Positions 13,270-24,262 of a stretch of 64,000 bases of DNA are shown here, piece after piece. The notes beneath the pieces were generated by a model. It worked only from the letters and a program-made list of their open reading frames with translations. It searched no databases and was not told the DNA's origin. The stretch lies in NCBI GenBank assembly GCA_003508835.1, contig PUFA01000170.1:3410001-3474000 (forward strand), given 5' to 3'. The stretch is from Eonycteris spelaea. Its lineage: Eukaryota > Chordata > Mammalia > Chiroptera > Pteropodidae. Position 1 is the stretch's first letter; every line of letters starts with the position of its first letter. The translations under genes and the position numbers were made by a program.

Positions 13270-13690
13270 CTATTTTATTTTATTTGTGTTTACTTATTTT
13301 TTAATTTTTAAATTGTAGCTGACCTGCAATATTATATCAGTTTCGGGTATACAACATACTGATTAGACATTTATATACCTTACAAAGTGATCACCACAAT
13401 AAGACTAGTAACCATCTGTTGCCATACACAGTTATTACATTATTAACTGTATTCTGTATTCCCTATGCTGCACATTATATTCCCGTGACTTATTTATTTA
13501 ATAACTGGCAGTTCGTTCTCTTAATCCCTTCATCTTTTTTTGCCCATCTTCCACCCCCCTCCCATCTAGCAACAATCAGTTTCTTCTCTGTATCTATGAG
13601 TTTGTTTCCGTTTTGTTTGTTGGTTTGTTTTGGTTTTGGGGTTGTGTGTGTTTTTTTCTTTTTAGATTCCACCTGTAAGTGAAGTCATAT
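13270..13690 (-). mobile_element. L1 3'-UTR fragment (antisense)
   Basis: Antisense L1 3' end: aaattgtagctgacctgcaa, gtttcgggtatacaacatac, acaaagtgatcaccacaata, then gattccacctgtaagtgaag and tcatatgg. This style of L1 3' UTR is common in laurasiatherians. Frames at 13419-13682 and 13490-13672 are chance frames within it. Confidence 0.85.
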
Positions 13691-13942
13691 GGTTCATTAG
13701 TTTTAAATAGAAAGCCACCACACTTCCTGTTCCCACCCTTCTGTTCTGTTCTGCATTCTGAATCTCTGCACCTGGCTTCTCTACAGATACTGCTGAAATC
13801 ACCAAATTCAATTAGCAGGAAGGACCGGCACTGCCCGCCCCGGGACGTCTGTCAGGGTGTCACAGAGGCCACCGTGAAGGCCTAGGGATTGAGCAAAGCT
13901 TTTTAGCCACAGCCTCCTATTTGATACTTTTCTAGATGATAA

Positions 13943-13969
13943 AACAACAACAACAACAACAACAACAAC
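13943..13969. repeat. (CAA)n microsatellite
   Basis: About nine AAC/CAA triplets in a row. Confidence 0.9.
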
Positions 13970-14229
13970 TGTGAAAAATAAAATTATTCATCAAAACTTT
14001 GCCATTTATTTCTAAGTTACAATAAATTAACAATGTACCAGAATCATTTTTTTCCCTTGATCTGACACCATGTTTACAGATGTGCACAGTTACATATATA
14101 CGATGTTCTATAATTATGCCTTTCCAGTAATGGAAAATATCTGCATAGTAACTTTTATTTATTGAATAATATGGAGGTTTATAAATACCTACAATTTTAC
14201 CCATAAAGATCTACAATATTCTTTTGTTA

Positions 14230-14655
14230 CGTAAAGAAATTTACCTGGGGACTGCCATTTGCTTTACTGCGTGCCACCGCTTTGCTGATGACCGGTGAAG
14301 GCGTGTTTAAAGTCCCACCAGCATCTGGCTACCTGGCAGTCTTTGTAGGCAGCTGGGGAAGAGACTTCAAACTTGCTTCTGGGTCTTCCACATAATTAGC
14401 CTGTTTATAGGCCATCTGGGTTGCTTTGATTTCACCATCGCCATTTCTTTCTTTCTGAAAAATTTCTGTGTGTCTCTTCCTTTGGGACTAAAGTCATTAA
14501 TAAGTCCTTTCTTACTCGGAGACTCTAGCTTCTTTAATGTTTCTGGCAGCTCTCCGTGCCTCTGGATCCATCTCATTACTGAGCACCCTACAGACCATAG
14601 GAGGGCGGTGTTTATATCCGATAATGCTGTCATCAAGTTAACAGACCTCATTACA
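14230..14655 (-). pseudogene. Frameshifted protein-like relic of unknown parent
   Basis: Read on the - strand, three successive frames each give protein-like text. The first is DDSIIGYKHRPPMVCRVLSN followed by EMDPEARRAARNIKEARV (about 14520-14632). A middle part passes through a different frame (about 14465-14520). The third is EIFQKERNGDGEIKATQMAY and onward to ...SLPQLPTKTAR, an in-frame TAG, and PDAGGTLNTPSPVISKAVAR...SPQ (about 14240-14472). The charged, low-complexity-free composition and continuity across frames suggest one former coding sequence with about two frameshifts and one stop. It ends at CAG|GTAAAT on the - strand, which looks like a splice donor. That would suit a dead exon better than a processed copy. 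I do not recognise the parent gene. The 94-codon frame at 14367-14651 is one frame of this region. Confidence 0.45.
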
Positions 14656-14699
14656 AGGAAATTACAGATTTGGGGCTCCCTAATAGGATAGATTTTTAG

Positions 14700-15790
14700 A
14701 AAACCTCATCCAAAGAATTACAAGGGGTACCTAAAGAGAACTATTACAAGAAGGGGTGAATTTCAGTGAGGCTGTTCTGATGGGTAGACATGCTAACCAT
14801 TGGCACTGTGCTAATCAAACAGTGCTGATGTGAATTGTAACCTAATTTGAATGTCCTCAGGTCATCAACCTGTGTGGACAACTGAGGTCACATTAATATT
14901 ATGAAATAAATGTCGATGGTTAATTAACCTCACCTACAAGCCTACCTATGTCAGCGCTTTTTAAAGAGCACACCACTCTCCCATTTTCCAACAACAAAAG
15001 GATTAGTGTGAGTTTCCAAGGGCCCATGTGGTCGCCATCTGCCTAGAAGCCAACCCTGACCCTGGGACATCAGTGCCTCATACTCTAAACCTGGATTCCA
15101 CTGATCCAAGTTTATGCTGCATTATTAACATCCTCTTGTTCAATCCTGCCAGTGTCCAGAGCCACCAAAACACTCAGTCCTCTCAGTGTGACATCCGCTC
15201 TACTTTCAAATAAAAAGAATAAAAGCTTCTGCCTGTATTACCTTCTGCTAAAAGGGTCCAGCGAGGTAGCCCTAACATTTGTGGGCCTGGGGCAGAGGTA
15301 CAAAGGTGCAAACCTTTCTCTCCCCACCCGCTCTCTGCCCCATCTGTAAGTGGCTTCAGACACAAGCCTGTGGACACTTTAACACACATGTTTAGGTCAG
15401 TGAGATGAAAACTTCTTTTCCCCCAAAGAGCTTGCCCCTCTGCGTAGGGGTGCTCACATAGCCTGGGCTACTGGGAATTCTGGGTTTCTGATGCATAGTC
15501 TTAGAGTCTCTGCTTGCTAGAGAATTCTCATCTCAGCTCAGGCCCAGAGGGGACACCCTCTTACAGTAATGTAACAATGATACATAATCATTTGCTGAGT
15601 TTTGTAGCAAATGTCACATTAAGATGATGTCTACTGTCAGAAATGTGCATTTTGGGGAAGGCAGTGACATGCACTGCAGTGGCTTCTATACTTTTTTTTC
15701 TCACGAGCTTCTCTTTATTATCTTAGAGGATAAAATAGATGAAAATGGACTTGCTCTGGCTGAAACAGACCAAGAAAGAAGGTCCTGTGC
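14700..15790. other. Intergenic sequence, nothing recognised
   Basis: Overlapping open frames on both strands (15028-15389) are not protein-like. No repeat family is recognised. Confidence 0.5.
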
Positions 15791-15793
15791 ACA

Positions 15794-15897
15794 CTCCCTC
15801 CCTCCCTCCCTTCCTTCCTTCCTTCCTTCCTTCCTCCCTTCCTTCCTTCCTTCCTTCCTTTTTCTTTCCCTCCTCCTTTCCTTCTCTCCCTCCTTCT
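15794..15897. repeat. (CCTT)n / polypyrimidine microsatellite
   Basis: Tandem CCTC and CCTT units, pure pyrimidine on the + strand for most of about 100 bases. It produces the open frames at 15624-15983 (+) and 15701-15928 (-), which show serine/leucine/proline and arginine/lysine/glutamate repeats and are artefacts of the tract. Confidence 0.95.
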
Positions 15898-15899
15898 TG

Positions 15900-16509
15900 C
15901 ATATTCTAGGCCTCGGTGATCTCAACATAGACAGACAAGCTTTCTGCTCACAAGGAGCTTATGGTCACTTTCCCAAACCTTAGCATTCCATAGGGCACAT
16001 TCTGAAAACCTTAGCTGTAGAAGAAGAAAGAGCATCGGCATGGGCCTGCTTTGACTTTCTGCCTCTGTCACTTAGCAGCGGCAAGTACTGGCTCGGAACC
16101 TTAAGGAAGGGCTGTACTATTTACTCACAAACTATGGTAAGAATTGTGATAACTTATGAAGCAATTGACTTTCCTGTACCATAGACTTTCTTAGCTGTCC
16201 CTTCTCTCTTCTTCCTCCTCATTTGGAATCTATATGTCGGTTTCTAGTTTCCAGGACCCCTTTGGGATCAGGAGACACATTTGCAGGGTAAGTGTCTGGT
16301 CAGGAGTGGAGGTTGACTCTGGACTGAAGGGAAGTTGTCTGCCCACGTGGAATTTGTTAATCTGTACTAAAAATAATAAAACACGTATATAGATGAGAAA
16401 TGTACAATGAGTGACATAATCATCACTTATTCCTAATAAGTAAGCTGGCCTAAACATCTAGTTTGTTAGTTACATGTCCTCTTAGAAGGTCATTGTATTA
16501 GTATTAACC
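15900..16509. other. Intergenic sequence, nothing recognised
   Basis: Unique-looking DNA. The frame at 16230-16457 is not protein-like. Confidence 0.45.
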
Positions 16510-16715
16510 CAATAACTCTTTGGTGATTCCTCTGTGCCCAGGATTGTTTTAAAAACTTTTATGAATAACAAACTCGGTTAATTTTTACAATGCAGAGATG
16601 GGGAAACCCAGGCCTGGGAGGTGAGGTCATTTGTCCAAGGTCTCATGGCTAGCAGACAGTAGAGCTGATCTGATCCTGGCCGGTCTGACTCCAGCATCTG
16701 GGATCTAGACCCACC
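16510..16715 (-). repeat. MIR SINE
   Basis: Antisense MIR: tctgtgcccaggattgtttt, gagatggggaaacccaggcc, tttgtccaaggtctcatggc, then the head ending cggtctgactccagcatct. Confidence 0.8.
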
Positions 16716-17008
16716 ACCAGGGGTGCCCTACATGCCCTCATCATCCTTCTTATGCGGGTCTTCACATTAGAAAAGCCCTCCTCTCTCCTCATCAGTTATT
16801 AAATTCTACTTATACCTAAAGCCTACATCGAATTTTCCTGAGAATGTGCAAATCGGCTGCAATGTGGTAATAGAAATGTTTTTGCTTGAATCAGATGTCA
16901 TTAAAATTTTTCTTGAGTCAACATCTTAAAATTAAAATATTTCACATTACAATCCTAAATCTAAATCCTTTTGAAATTCACAATTCTCCTAGCCATACAG
17001 TTCTAGAG

Positions 17009-17221
17009 GAGGGGTCAGCATATTTCAGTGGCCACACTGAGGTGGCTTGTTTTTGTAAAGTTTTATTAGAACAAAGCCACACCCATTCACTAACCAAATT
17101 GTCGCTGTCTGCTTTCACGGATAACAGAGTGGCATATTCTGTTGTGATAGAGACAGTACAGCCAGCAAAGCCTAAAACATTTGCTCTCTGGCACTTTATA
17201 GAAAAAATTGACTGACCCGTG
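17009..17221. mobile_element. hAT-type non-autonomous DNA transposon (MITE)
   Basis: It starts aggggtcagcatatttcagt and ends actgacccgtgag, decayed inverted ends of a hAT MITE. Between them are the familiar tttgtaaagttttattagaa, caaagccacacccattcac and agcaaagcctaaaacattt blocks. The frames at 16886-17215 and 17090-17284 come from it. Confidence 0.75.
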
Positions 17222-19569
17222 AGCTAAAACTAGAAGCAACTGCACCTTCAGGCAGGGCTCCAGCTCTCCCCGTGGGTAGGTCATCCTGACTTATCCCTCC
17301 CATCGCCCACCTGGCCCCTGCAGACATGCACGAGTCTTCCCTGTTTACAGGGTTGCAGACCCTCCCAACCTCTCACCAAGTCGGCTCCTGCCTCTCTCGC
17401 TCTTCTTCAGCCAAGCCAGCCCCCAGTTCTCCCCGCTGTCAGTCAAGCCAGCCACATTCGCCTGCCCTGGTTTAGCTGCAGAAATGTTGTCTCCCTTTTT
17501 ATAGTTTGTTAGTGTCATCTCCCCAAGGCGAGAACTTTTTTTTTTTTTTTGCATGCCCCTAAGGTCTGGCACTGTGTGGATAAAACAATAGAGACTCCGT
17601 AAATATTTTTATTTGACTAATTGTTGTCAATCTGATGTACCTGAACCTTAGAAAAGAATAAAGATACTAAAATAGATGTTTTGCTTCAGAAAGAAAACCT
17701 CAAGGGGAAGATACACATTTCCTACTTGACAACTAGAGACGTTACCTGTGTCAGCTCCACATAATCACCTGGCTGCTGCTTGTGTGCAAGGGAGGGGGAG
17801 GGGGAACTCGGGGTGGGGGTCGCTGGCCACCTACGAGAAGCCCTCCCGGGGCAGTGGCCCCAGTGGCTCGGTCTTCAGAGTGTCGCTAGTGTCACATCTT
17901 GGGGCAAATTCCTATTACTTTCACTCACAAACACACTTATATAAAACAGAATGTGCGATGAGAACTAAGACAACCAGAGTCTAGATTCGAGCCTTTGGGC
18001 CAGCATGATTTTTTCCCTTTAGACAAGCAAAACATAGGACTAAGGTAGGAGGGGGTGGTTAGATGGCCAGAATGCCTGCTGACCTCACTTCCTAATAGTC
18101 CAGAGCACTTGCGCTGGAAAGTCCCCTTCCCTGGCCAAGGTCCCCTTCCCTCTGTGATGTTTTAATCATTTCTGCTTGTGATAATATTTCAAGGATTTCA
18201 TTACTAAACAAACACCATTCCAATTTACATATTCCTTGTCTAGAATATATCAGTACTGGCATCCATGTAATGCTTAGGTCTGGGAGCTCTGTATCTCTTT
18301 AAATGACCTTATATGATTTTATCTATTATGATTTTATACATATATATGTATATGCATAAAACCTTTGAGTCTAAATCTTGGAAGTAATATCTTATCCTCA
18401 AAATGAGTGGGGAAAGGGGGGAAGGCATCACCCTAGAGTTGTCCCAAGTCCTAGTGCATTACTAGGAAGACAATGTAGGGACCACACACTCGGGTAGGAG
18501 CCCTAGACCCTAAAGCAAAGCTGAAGGTAGATTTAGGTAAGAACCGAAGTCTCCAATACACGAAGGCCTCATCAAAACCAGAAATGTTAGGTTCACGGGC
18601 CATATTTTAATCTCACTAAGGAGGTCATCCTTCAGGTTGAATTCTGATTGTACGAGTAGTCTCTAAATATTGACTCCCAGCCTCAAAAACATGGGAGAGG
18701 CTGCTTTCTCCAAGGCAAGAAGTCTGTCACGGCTGTGACCGCGATCTCGAAGGCCTCCCTTCTCTCTGGGAGCTGAAGGTTTGCAGGTGGAAGCCCGGGG
18801 AAGAAACAACAGATTACACTGGGGTGGCTCACTCAACTAACCCAAAGCGAATGGTCTAGTTCTTGATCCACAAAGCTCAGGGCAATGCATGTTTGTTATT
18901 TCAGAATTTTTCACATTTTTGGAAAAAATGCACATGTATGCCTTATTTATGATATACATCCCTAGCAAGATCCAGGGCAGCACCCCATACGCAAAGTCAT
19001 TAGTATTTCTGAATCAATGTGTTCACTCTAAGGGCAATGATACTAAAGTAAATTCGCATTGTATCGGTTCAGATTTCTCCCCCAAATGAAATGAGTATAG
19101 GTCAGGTTAGTTTTGCTGACAAATGTTAAGTTTCAAAAAAAAAAAAAAACCATTTTGGTGGTTTTGGGAGCTTTTTAGATTTTAGAATTGTGGAAAGAGA
19201 TCATGGACCTGTATTGCCAAATAAAACTGTGAATAGGTTACCACCAGCCTCATCCTCAGCGCCATCTCACACAGTGGGAAAGACTGGCCTGCCCCAGGAC
19301 CTGGCCCCAGAGCTGGTGCCCACAGCGCTTTATCCCCACAAACGACAGATCCGAAAGGCTGAGGTTGCTTCCTGCTCCACAGTAAGTGGGACATAGCGAT
19401 CTCCAGTGCCTGAAGGTGCTTCTCTCCAGAGGGCAATGTCGCTTCCTCATCTCCCTTAAAGATAAATGCTCTGCATTTTTCATTTTATACAGACTCTAGT
19501 GCTAAACATTACAGGGACAGAGAGGAGTTATCAGTAATAATAGTAAATGAAAAATAATAACATTAACAA
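17222..19569. other. Repeat-poor intergenic stretch
   Basis: Mostly unique DNA with a G-rich run capable of forming a quadruplex (17790-17819) and an A-rich run near 19135-19149. Open frames at 17345-17572, 17748-17984, 18889-19089 and 19182-19483 overlap each other on opposite strands and show no family signature. No interspersed repeats are recognised. Confidence 0.5.
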
Positions 19570-19760
19570 TAGTAATTGTTTATTTATTGAGCCCTTACTA
19601 TGTGTCATTCAGTGTCCTAGTGGCTAATTTACATAATTGGAATTAACTTAAAACTAAGTCAATGACATAAATACTATGATTCTCTTCATTTAATAGATAA
19701 GACTATTGAGGTATTGATAGGTTAATTTACAAACTTACAAACTTAAAACATTTCTGACTT
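19570..19760 (-). repeat. MIR SINE
   Basis: Antisense MIR: ttattgagcccttactatgt, gtgtcattcagtgtcctag, then ttcatttaatagataagact. Decayed. Confidence 0.7.
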
Positions 19761-19779
19761 TATTGGTGAGAAAGTAATA

Positions 19780-21530
19780 TTATAACTGGGTTTAGACTTG
19801 TGTCTCAAATTGTTGGATTTTCAATTCTTGAGAAGTGAATTGTACATCATTCCTTTTTCCTTCTAAAAATTCTCTTCTTCAACCATTAGAATTTTAGAGG
19901 AAATTATGGCAGAATGACAGAAGCCACCTTTCCCCCTAGTAGGTAGTCGATTTCTTCTGGGGCTTTCTGCCTATGAAAAATCTTGTTCTCGCTTTTTTCT
20001 CATGCAAATCTAAACCAGACAAAATCCACTGTTGCCTCCAATGCTTCCTACCATCGATCCTATTAACTGCTGGAAAAATATGAGAAAATTCAAAAAATGT
20101 CTTGATGCTTTAGGAACTCTATAGTCAGCTGCCCTGTGAAAGGTCAAAATGAATGATTGTAAGCCAGCCAACAAGGTTCAGTAAGTACACTAGGGCAAGG
20201 CACTGGCCAAAGTAAGGGATGACCCCAATTCAACTCCATGCAAGTTAACAAGCAGCTTAGAATTCACTGTGCATCCGAGAAGTGTGTTCCTCTCTGGAAA
20301 AGCCGAAGATTATAATACGTGTTTTTTCTCTATTTGCATTCAAAACACTTTTTTTTCTCTGTCTCCAAAGCCATTACCAAATATATCAAGGTGTACATTC
20401 CCATCCACAGGTAGTGATTTACTCCAAAATTCAAAGTGAAACTAACCATTGTAAAAATTCCCACCCTGTAGAATGCTTCCATAAAATTAACACAGAAGTG
20501 CTTTAATCTCCAGTTGTAAACACTTAACATTCAAAAAACCTGCCTGTCAAATATTACCTTAAAAAGGAAAAATACATCCAACTACTAAAACAGTAGTCAA
20601 TGTTCAATCTAACAGAAAAAAAAAAAACCCCACACAGATTCTGGACTGCCTTTTCTATTTACACATGAATGACTAAGTCACTTGAACGTGTCATCTGCTG
20701 AAAGAACATTTTCTTTATTCATAAGTTCTTGAGACTTCTTGCAATCACCATTTCTATTTGCCTTTATCGGAAAAAGGTTCAAATACAGTAACCAATGATG
20801 ATATATCTAATATCTAGGGGTTAATGTTTCACAGGAAATGAGTAACTTGTACCATGCAGACTAGAGAGCCTGAGGATGAAATCATCCAACTCGATTACAC
20901 AGATAATGACATTGGTGTCCTGGTGTCCTGATTCAAATGACTCAGGAATGCATAGGCAACATCTGTGTAAAGAACGATCACAGTCTTGTTGATAATTAAG
21001 ACAACTTTAACTGACTTGAGATCACATCCCACCACTTCTAATAAAGAAGAAAAGGAGACAGTTCCAGCAAATGACCAGGGTTTCAGTTTTACTTAAAAAA
21101 TGTACTTCCCTAGAAAAAAATAAATAATGAAAAAGGTTTTGTATGCCCAACCCCTCCCTATATCTATTCTTTTAGAAGCTCTTTGGAGGCCCAGAATAAT
21201 CACCCACTTGGTTTGTCCATTCCAAACAAAACTCTGTGCTATAGATATTTCTCGGTTTTCTATTAAATCTTCATTTATTTGAATTGTTCGCCCTGATACC
21301 TGTCAAATGAGTTAAAAAAAAAAAAACTTGTCAATTGAATAGATACTATATCTGAAATATGGTGCTAAGAAATACAAGACTCAATGACTTTCTCTACATG
21401 TCATTCATCAACAGACATTTTCCAAGCACCTAGTAAGGGCTGGGAATCACAGAGCACACCGAGATGCACACACAGCGTTTCTCCTGTCCTTTATCCCACA
21501 GTATGCTATTCACCGCAAGGTCTGCATTTC
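19780..21530. other. Intergenic sequence, nothing recognised
   Basis: Unique-looking AT-rich DNA. Small frames (20282-20530) on both strands overlap and are not protein-like. Confidence 0.5.
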
Positions 21531-21534
21531 AACT

Positions 21535-21600
21535 TGTATTCTCAGTGCCCGACACAGTTCCTGGCATGTAATAGGTGCTCAATAAATAGTTGCTGAATAA
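21535..21600 (+). repeat. L2 LINE 3' end (sense)
   Basis: The L2 tail: cagtgcccgacacagttcct, ggcatgtaataggtgctcaa, taaatagttgctgaataaat. Confidence 0.85.
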
Positions 21601-21602
21601 AT

Positions 21603-21705
21603 TCCATCAAATTTTATTGGGCACTGGTGATGCCAGACACTAAGCCAGGCTCCGGGAAGGCGAAGGTGATAGACACCGTCAGGAGCTCAGCGAGAGGAGC
21701 GTCAC
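21603..21705 (-). repeat. L2 LINE 3' end (antisense)
   Basis: attttattgggcactggtga, tgccagacactaagccaggc, then gataga and ggagctcagc. It abuts the sense L2 end, giving a tail-to-tail pair. Confidence 0.65.
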
Positions 21706-21799
21706 TTACCTTCTTCCCCCAGGAGCTGGAAGACACGTGTCTGTGAAAATCCCCAGGGGAAAACGTGACAACTGGGATAAGTTTATCTATATTTTCATA

Positions 21800-21996
21800 T
21801 GTAATTTTTTTTCTTTCTGAGTTATAAAAGTAATTCATGTTTATTATGGAAAAGTTAGAAAAAAATTAAAAAATAAAAAACTCACCTGTGCTTCTACCAC
21901 CCAGAGGCACTCAGTGTGAACATTTTCATGAACATCTTTCCAGGTTTTTTTCAGTATTTGACAGATGTCTTTATATGTTTTATTTTTACAAAATAT
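21800..21996 (+). repeat. Old LINE-like repeat, left part (interrupted)
   Basis: gttataaaagtaattcatgt, then ttattatggaaaagttagaa, ccacccagaggcactcagtg and gaacatctttccaggttttt form a familiar old repeat block. It continues at 23054 after the inserted L1. The family name is not certain. Confidence 0.5.
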
Positions 21997-22007
21997 AATC
22001 ACATGAA

Positions 22008-23041
22008 AACGTCTACTCTTTAAAAGAAACTATTAATAAAATGAAAGGCAAGCCATAGACAGGGAGAAAATACTGCATAAAAGTACACAAATATTGTGAA
22101 TAATATTATGTAATATAGACATAATTTATGTGTAATATACACATAAAACAGAGGACTTATACCCAGAAAAAAAAATAGTTCTTATAACTCAAGAAAAAGA
22201 CAAATTAAAAAATGAGCAAAAAATTGAAATAGGCACTCACCAAAAAGATATACAGATAGCTAATAAGCACATGAACAGATGTTCAATACCATTTATCATG
22301 ATATAACTACAAATAAAAACCAGAGTGAGATATGACTACACACCTACTAAAAAGGCCAAATTTTTTTTAATAAATGATAAATTTGGCAAGACTCTGAAGC
22401 AACTGGAACTTTCATGCATCACTGATGAAAATGTAAAATTTTGAAAATTTTGAAATGCAATTTGGCAGTTTCCTATAGTGTTAAAAGACACTTGCCAATC
22501 ACTGGGCAATTCTTCTCCTCGATATTTACCCAAAAGAAATAAAAACAAATGTCCACGCAAGGACTTGAATGTTCAACACAGCTTTATTCATAATAGGGAA
22601 AAAACTTAACCCAAATGTCCACCAACGTGTGAATAGATAAATTACTGAGTATCCACGTAGAGTACTACTCGGCAATAAAATTGGGGAAACCTGTGAGACA
22701 TAGAACAACACAGACAATCTCAGACGTGTTGTGCTGAAAGGAAAGAGCCAGACACAAAGAGAACACGCTATGTGAGTTCATTCATATGAAACTCTAGGAA
22801 AGAAAAATCTAATTCATAGTGATAGAAGGCAGAGGAGTGGTTGCCTGGGGCAAGGGGTGGCCGTGGGATTGACTAGCAAAGGAAACAAAAAAGCTTTTGG
22901 GTGGAGGAATGCTCTGTATCTTAACTGTGATGATGGTTACATGGTAATATACATTGAAAAAATTTCGTCAAACTATACACTTAAAATACATGCATATTAT
23001 ATGTCAATTAGACGTCAATAAAGTTAATCTTTTAAAAATCG
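22008..23041 (+). mobile_element. 5'-truncated L1 (ORF2 end + 3' UTR) with target-site duplication
   Basis: ORF2 C-terminal text (gagaaaatactgcataaaag, ttggcaagactctgaagcaa) runs into an L1 3' UTR (gagtggttgcctggggcaag, tgtgatgatggttacatggt) and ends caataaagttaatcttttaa. It is flanked by aatcacatgaa (21997-22007) and aatcacattgaa (23042-23053), a target-site duplication differing by one inserted base. Many stops and frameshifts make it inert. Confidence 0.85.
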
Positions 23042-23053
23042 AATCACATTGAA

Positions 23054-23240
23054 CACTTTTTTTTCACCTGATAATCACCTGAGAAGATAGCAACAAATGT
23101 TTTCTGTATCAGTTATATGTATATCTCTGGCATAGTTCCTAATGGCTTCAAAGTATTTCATATTGTGGCTGTGCTACGATTTATTGAACTAAATGACTTA
23201 ACTGTAGAGTATCACTTTCACCATTTTATAGAATACTATG
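23054..23240 (+). repeat. Old LINE-like repeat, right part
   Basis: The continuation of 21800-21996: cacttttttttcacctgata, cctaatggcttcaaagtatt and gtggctgtgctacgatttat follow in the expected order, confirming nesting of the L1. Confidence 0.5.
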
Positions 23241-23469
23241 TTGCCCACCTTTGAAATATGAGTTCAACTTTAAATTACAAATGGGAGAGCATTATGACGA
23301 GAGAAGAAAAAAAGACGTCATTTAAGGAAGAAACGGTCGTAAAATGACAGACAATGAAGACTTACAGCCCATTCAGAGAGCTTCTGAAGGTCTGTTCGAC
23401 TAGAGAGTAAGATTCGGGTATCAAATGAGATGAGGGTGACAACGCTGAGTTTCACATCATGAGGCGCCA

Positions 23470-23976
23470 TCTGAAAAAGAGATCCTGCCGTGTGCGGCAA
23501 CAGGGACGAAACTGGAGGATGTTATTCTAAGCGAAATAAGCCTGAGACAGAAAGAAAAATGCTGCATGATCTCGCTTATACATAACATCCAAAAAAGTCG
23601 AATACATCGAAGCAGAGAATAGAACCATGGTTACCCCGGGGGGGGGGGGGGGGCGCGTGGATGGGAGATGTTGTCAAAGTATATAAAGTTGCAGTTATTG
23701 GACAATAGAGAGCTAATGCACAGCATGATGACTACAGCTAATAATGCTGTATTGAATACTGGAAATTTGCTGAGAGTGGATTCCAGGTGCCCTCACTGAA
23801 AAAAAAAAAAAATGGTGACTATGTAAGGAGACGGATATGTTCATTGGCTTGGCTGTAGTAATTATTATTTCACTATGTGTATGTGGTATGTGTATCAAAT
23901 CATCATGCTCTACATCTTAAGTATATACACATTTTATTTTTAAACCAAAAAGAAAACATGATAAAAAAAAAAAAAA
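23470..23976 (+). mobile_element. L1 3'-end fragment
   Basis: End of ORF2 and 3' UTR: agatcctgccgtgtgcggca, aaactggaggatgttattct, tgctgcatgatctcgcttat, gctaatgcacagcatgatga, then an A-rich tail. It contains a run of 16 G at 23638-23653. Confidence 0.85.
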
Positions 23977-24039
23977 ACAAGAAGAAAGTCTGGATTTTTT
24001 CTCTAAAAGTAAGGGGAGACTGTGTGAAAGATACCTAAA

Positions 24040-24262
24040 AGACTTTCAAACAAGTGACACATTTCGATGTGTGTTTTAGAAAGATCACTTTAACATGGGG
24101 TGGACAGTGGGTTGGGACCCCGTTCGATTATGACAGTAATGCAGAGGAAAAACGATGGGTGCCTGAGCTAAGGACATGGAAGAGACGATTCTGGTAGAGA
24201 CCTGAGAGCGGTGGCGACGGGACCACCAAGAACTCCAGCACGCTCACGGGAACCAGAAGGAG
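24040..24262 (-). repeat. L2 LINE internal fragment
   Basis: Antisense L2: agaaagatcactttaacatg, then gaccccgttcgattatgaca, tgagctaaggacatggaaga. Decayed. Confidence 0.55.

Noticed and set aside
15624..15983. 119-residue frame with repeated SFLPSFLP-type text
   Set aside because: Direct translation of the (CCTT)n microsatellite.
23638..23653. Run of 16 G as a regulatory quadruplex
   Set aside because: A single homopolymer within an L1 3' UTR; more likely slippage or assembly artefact.
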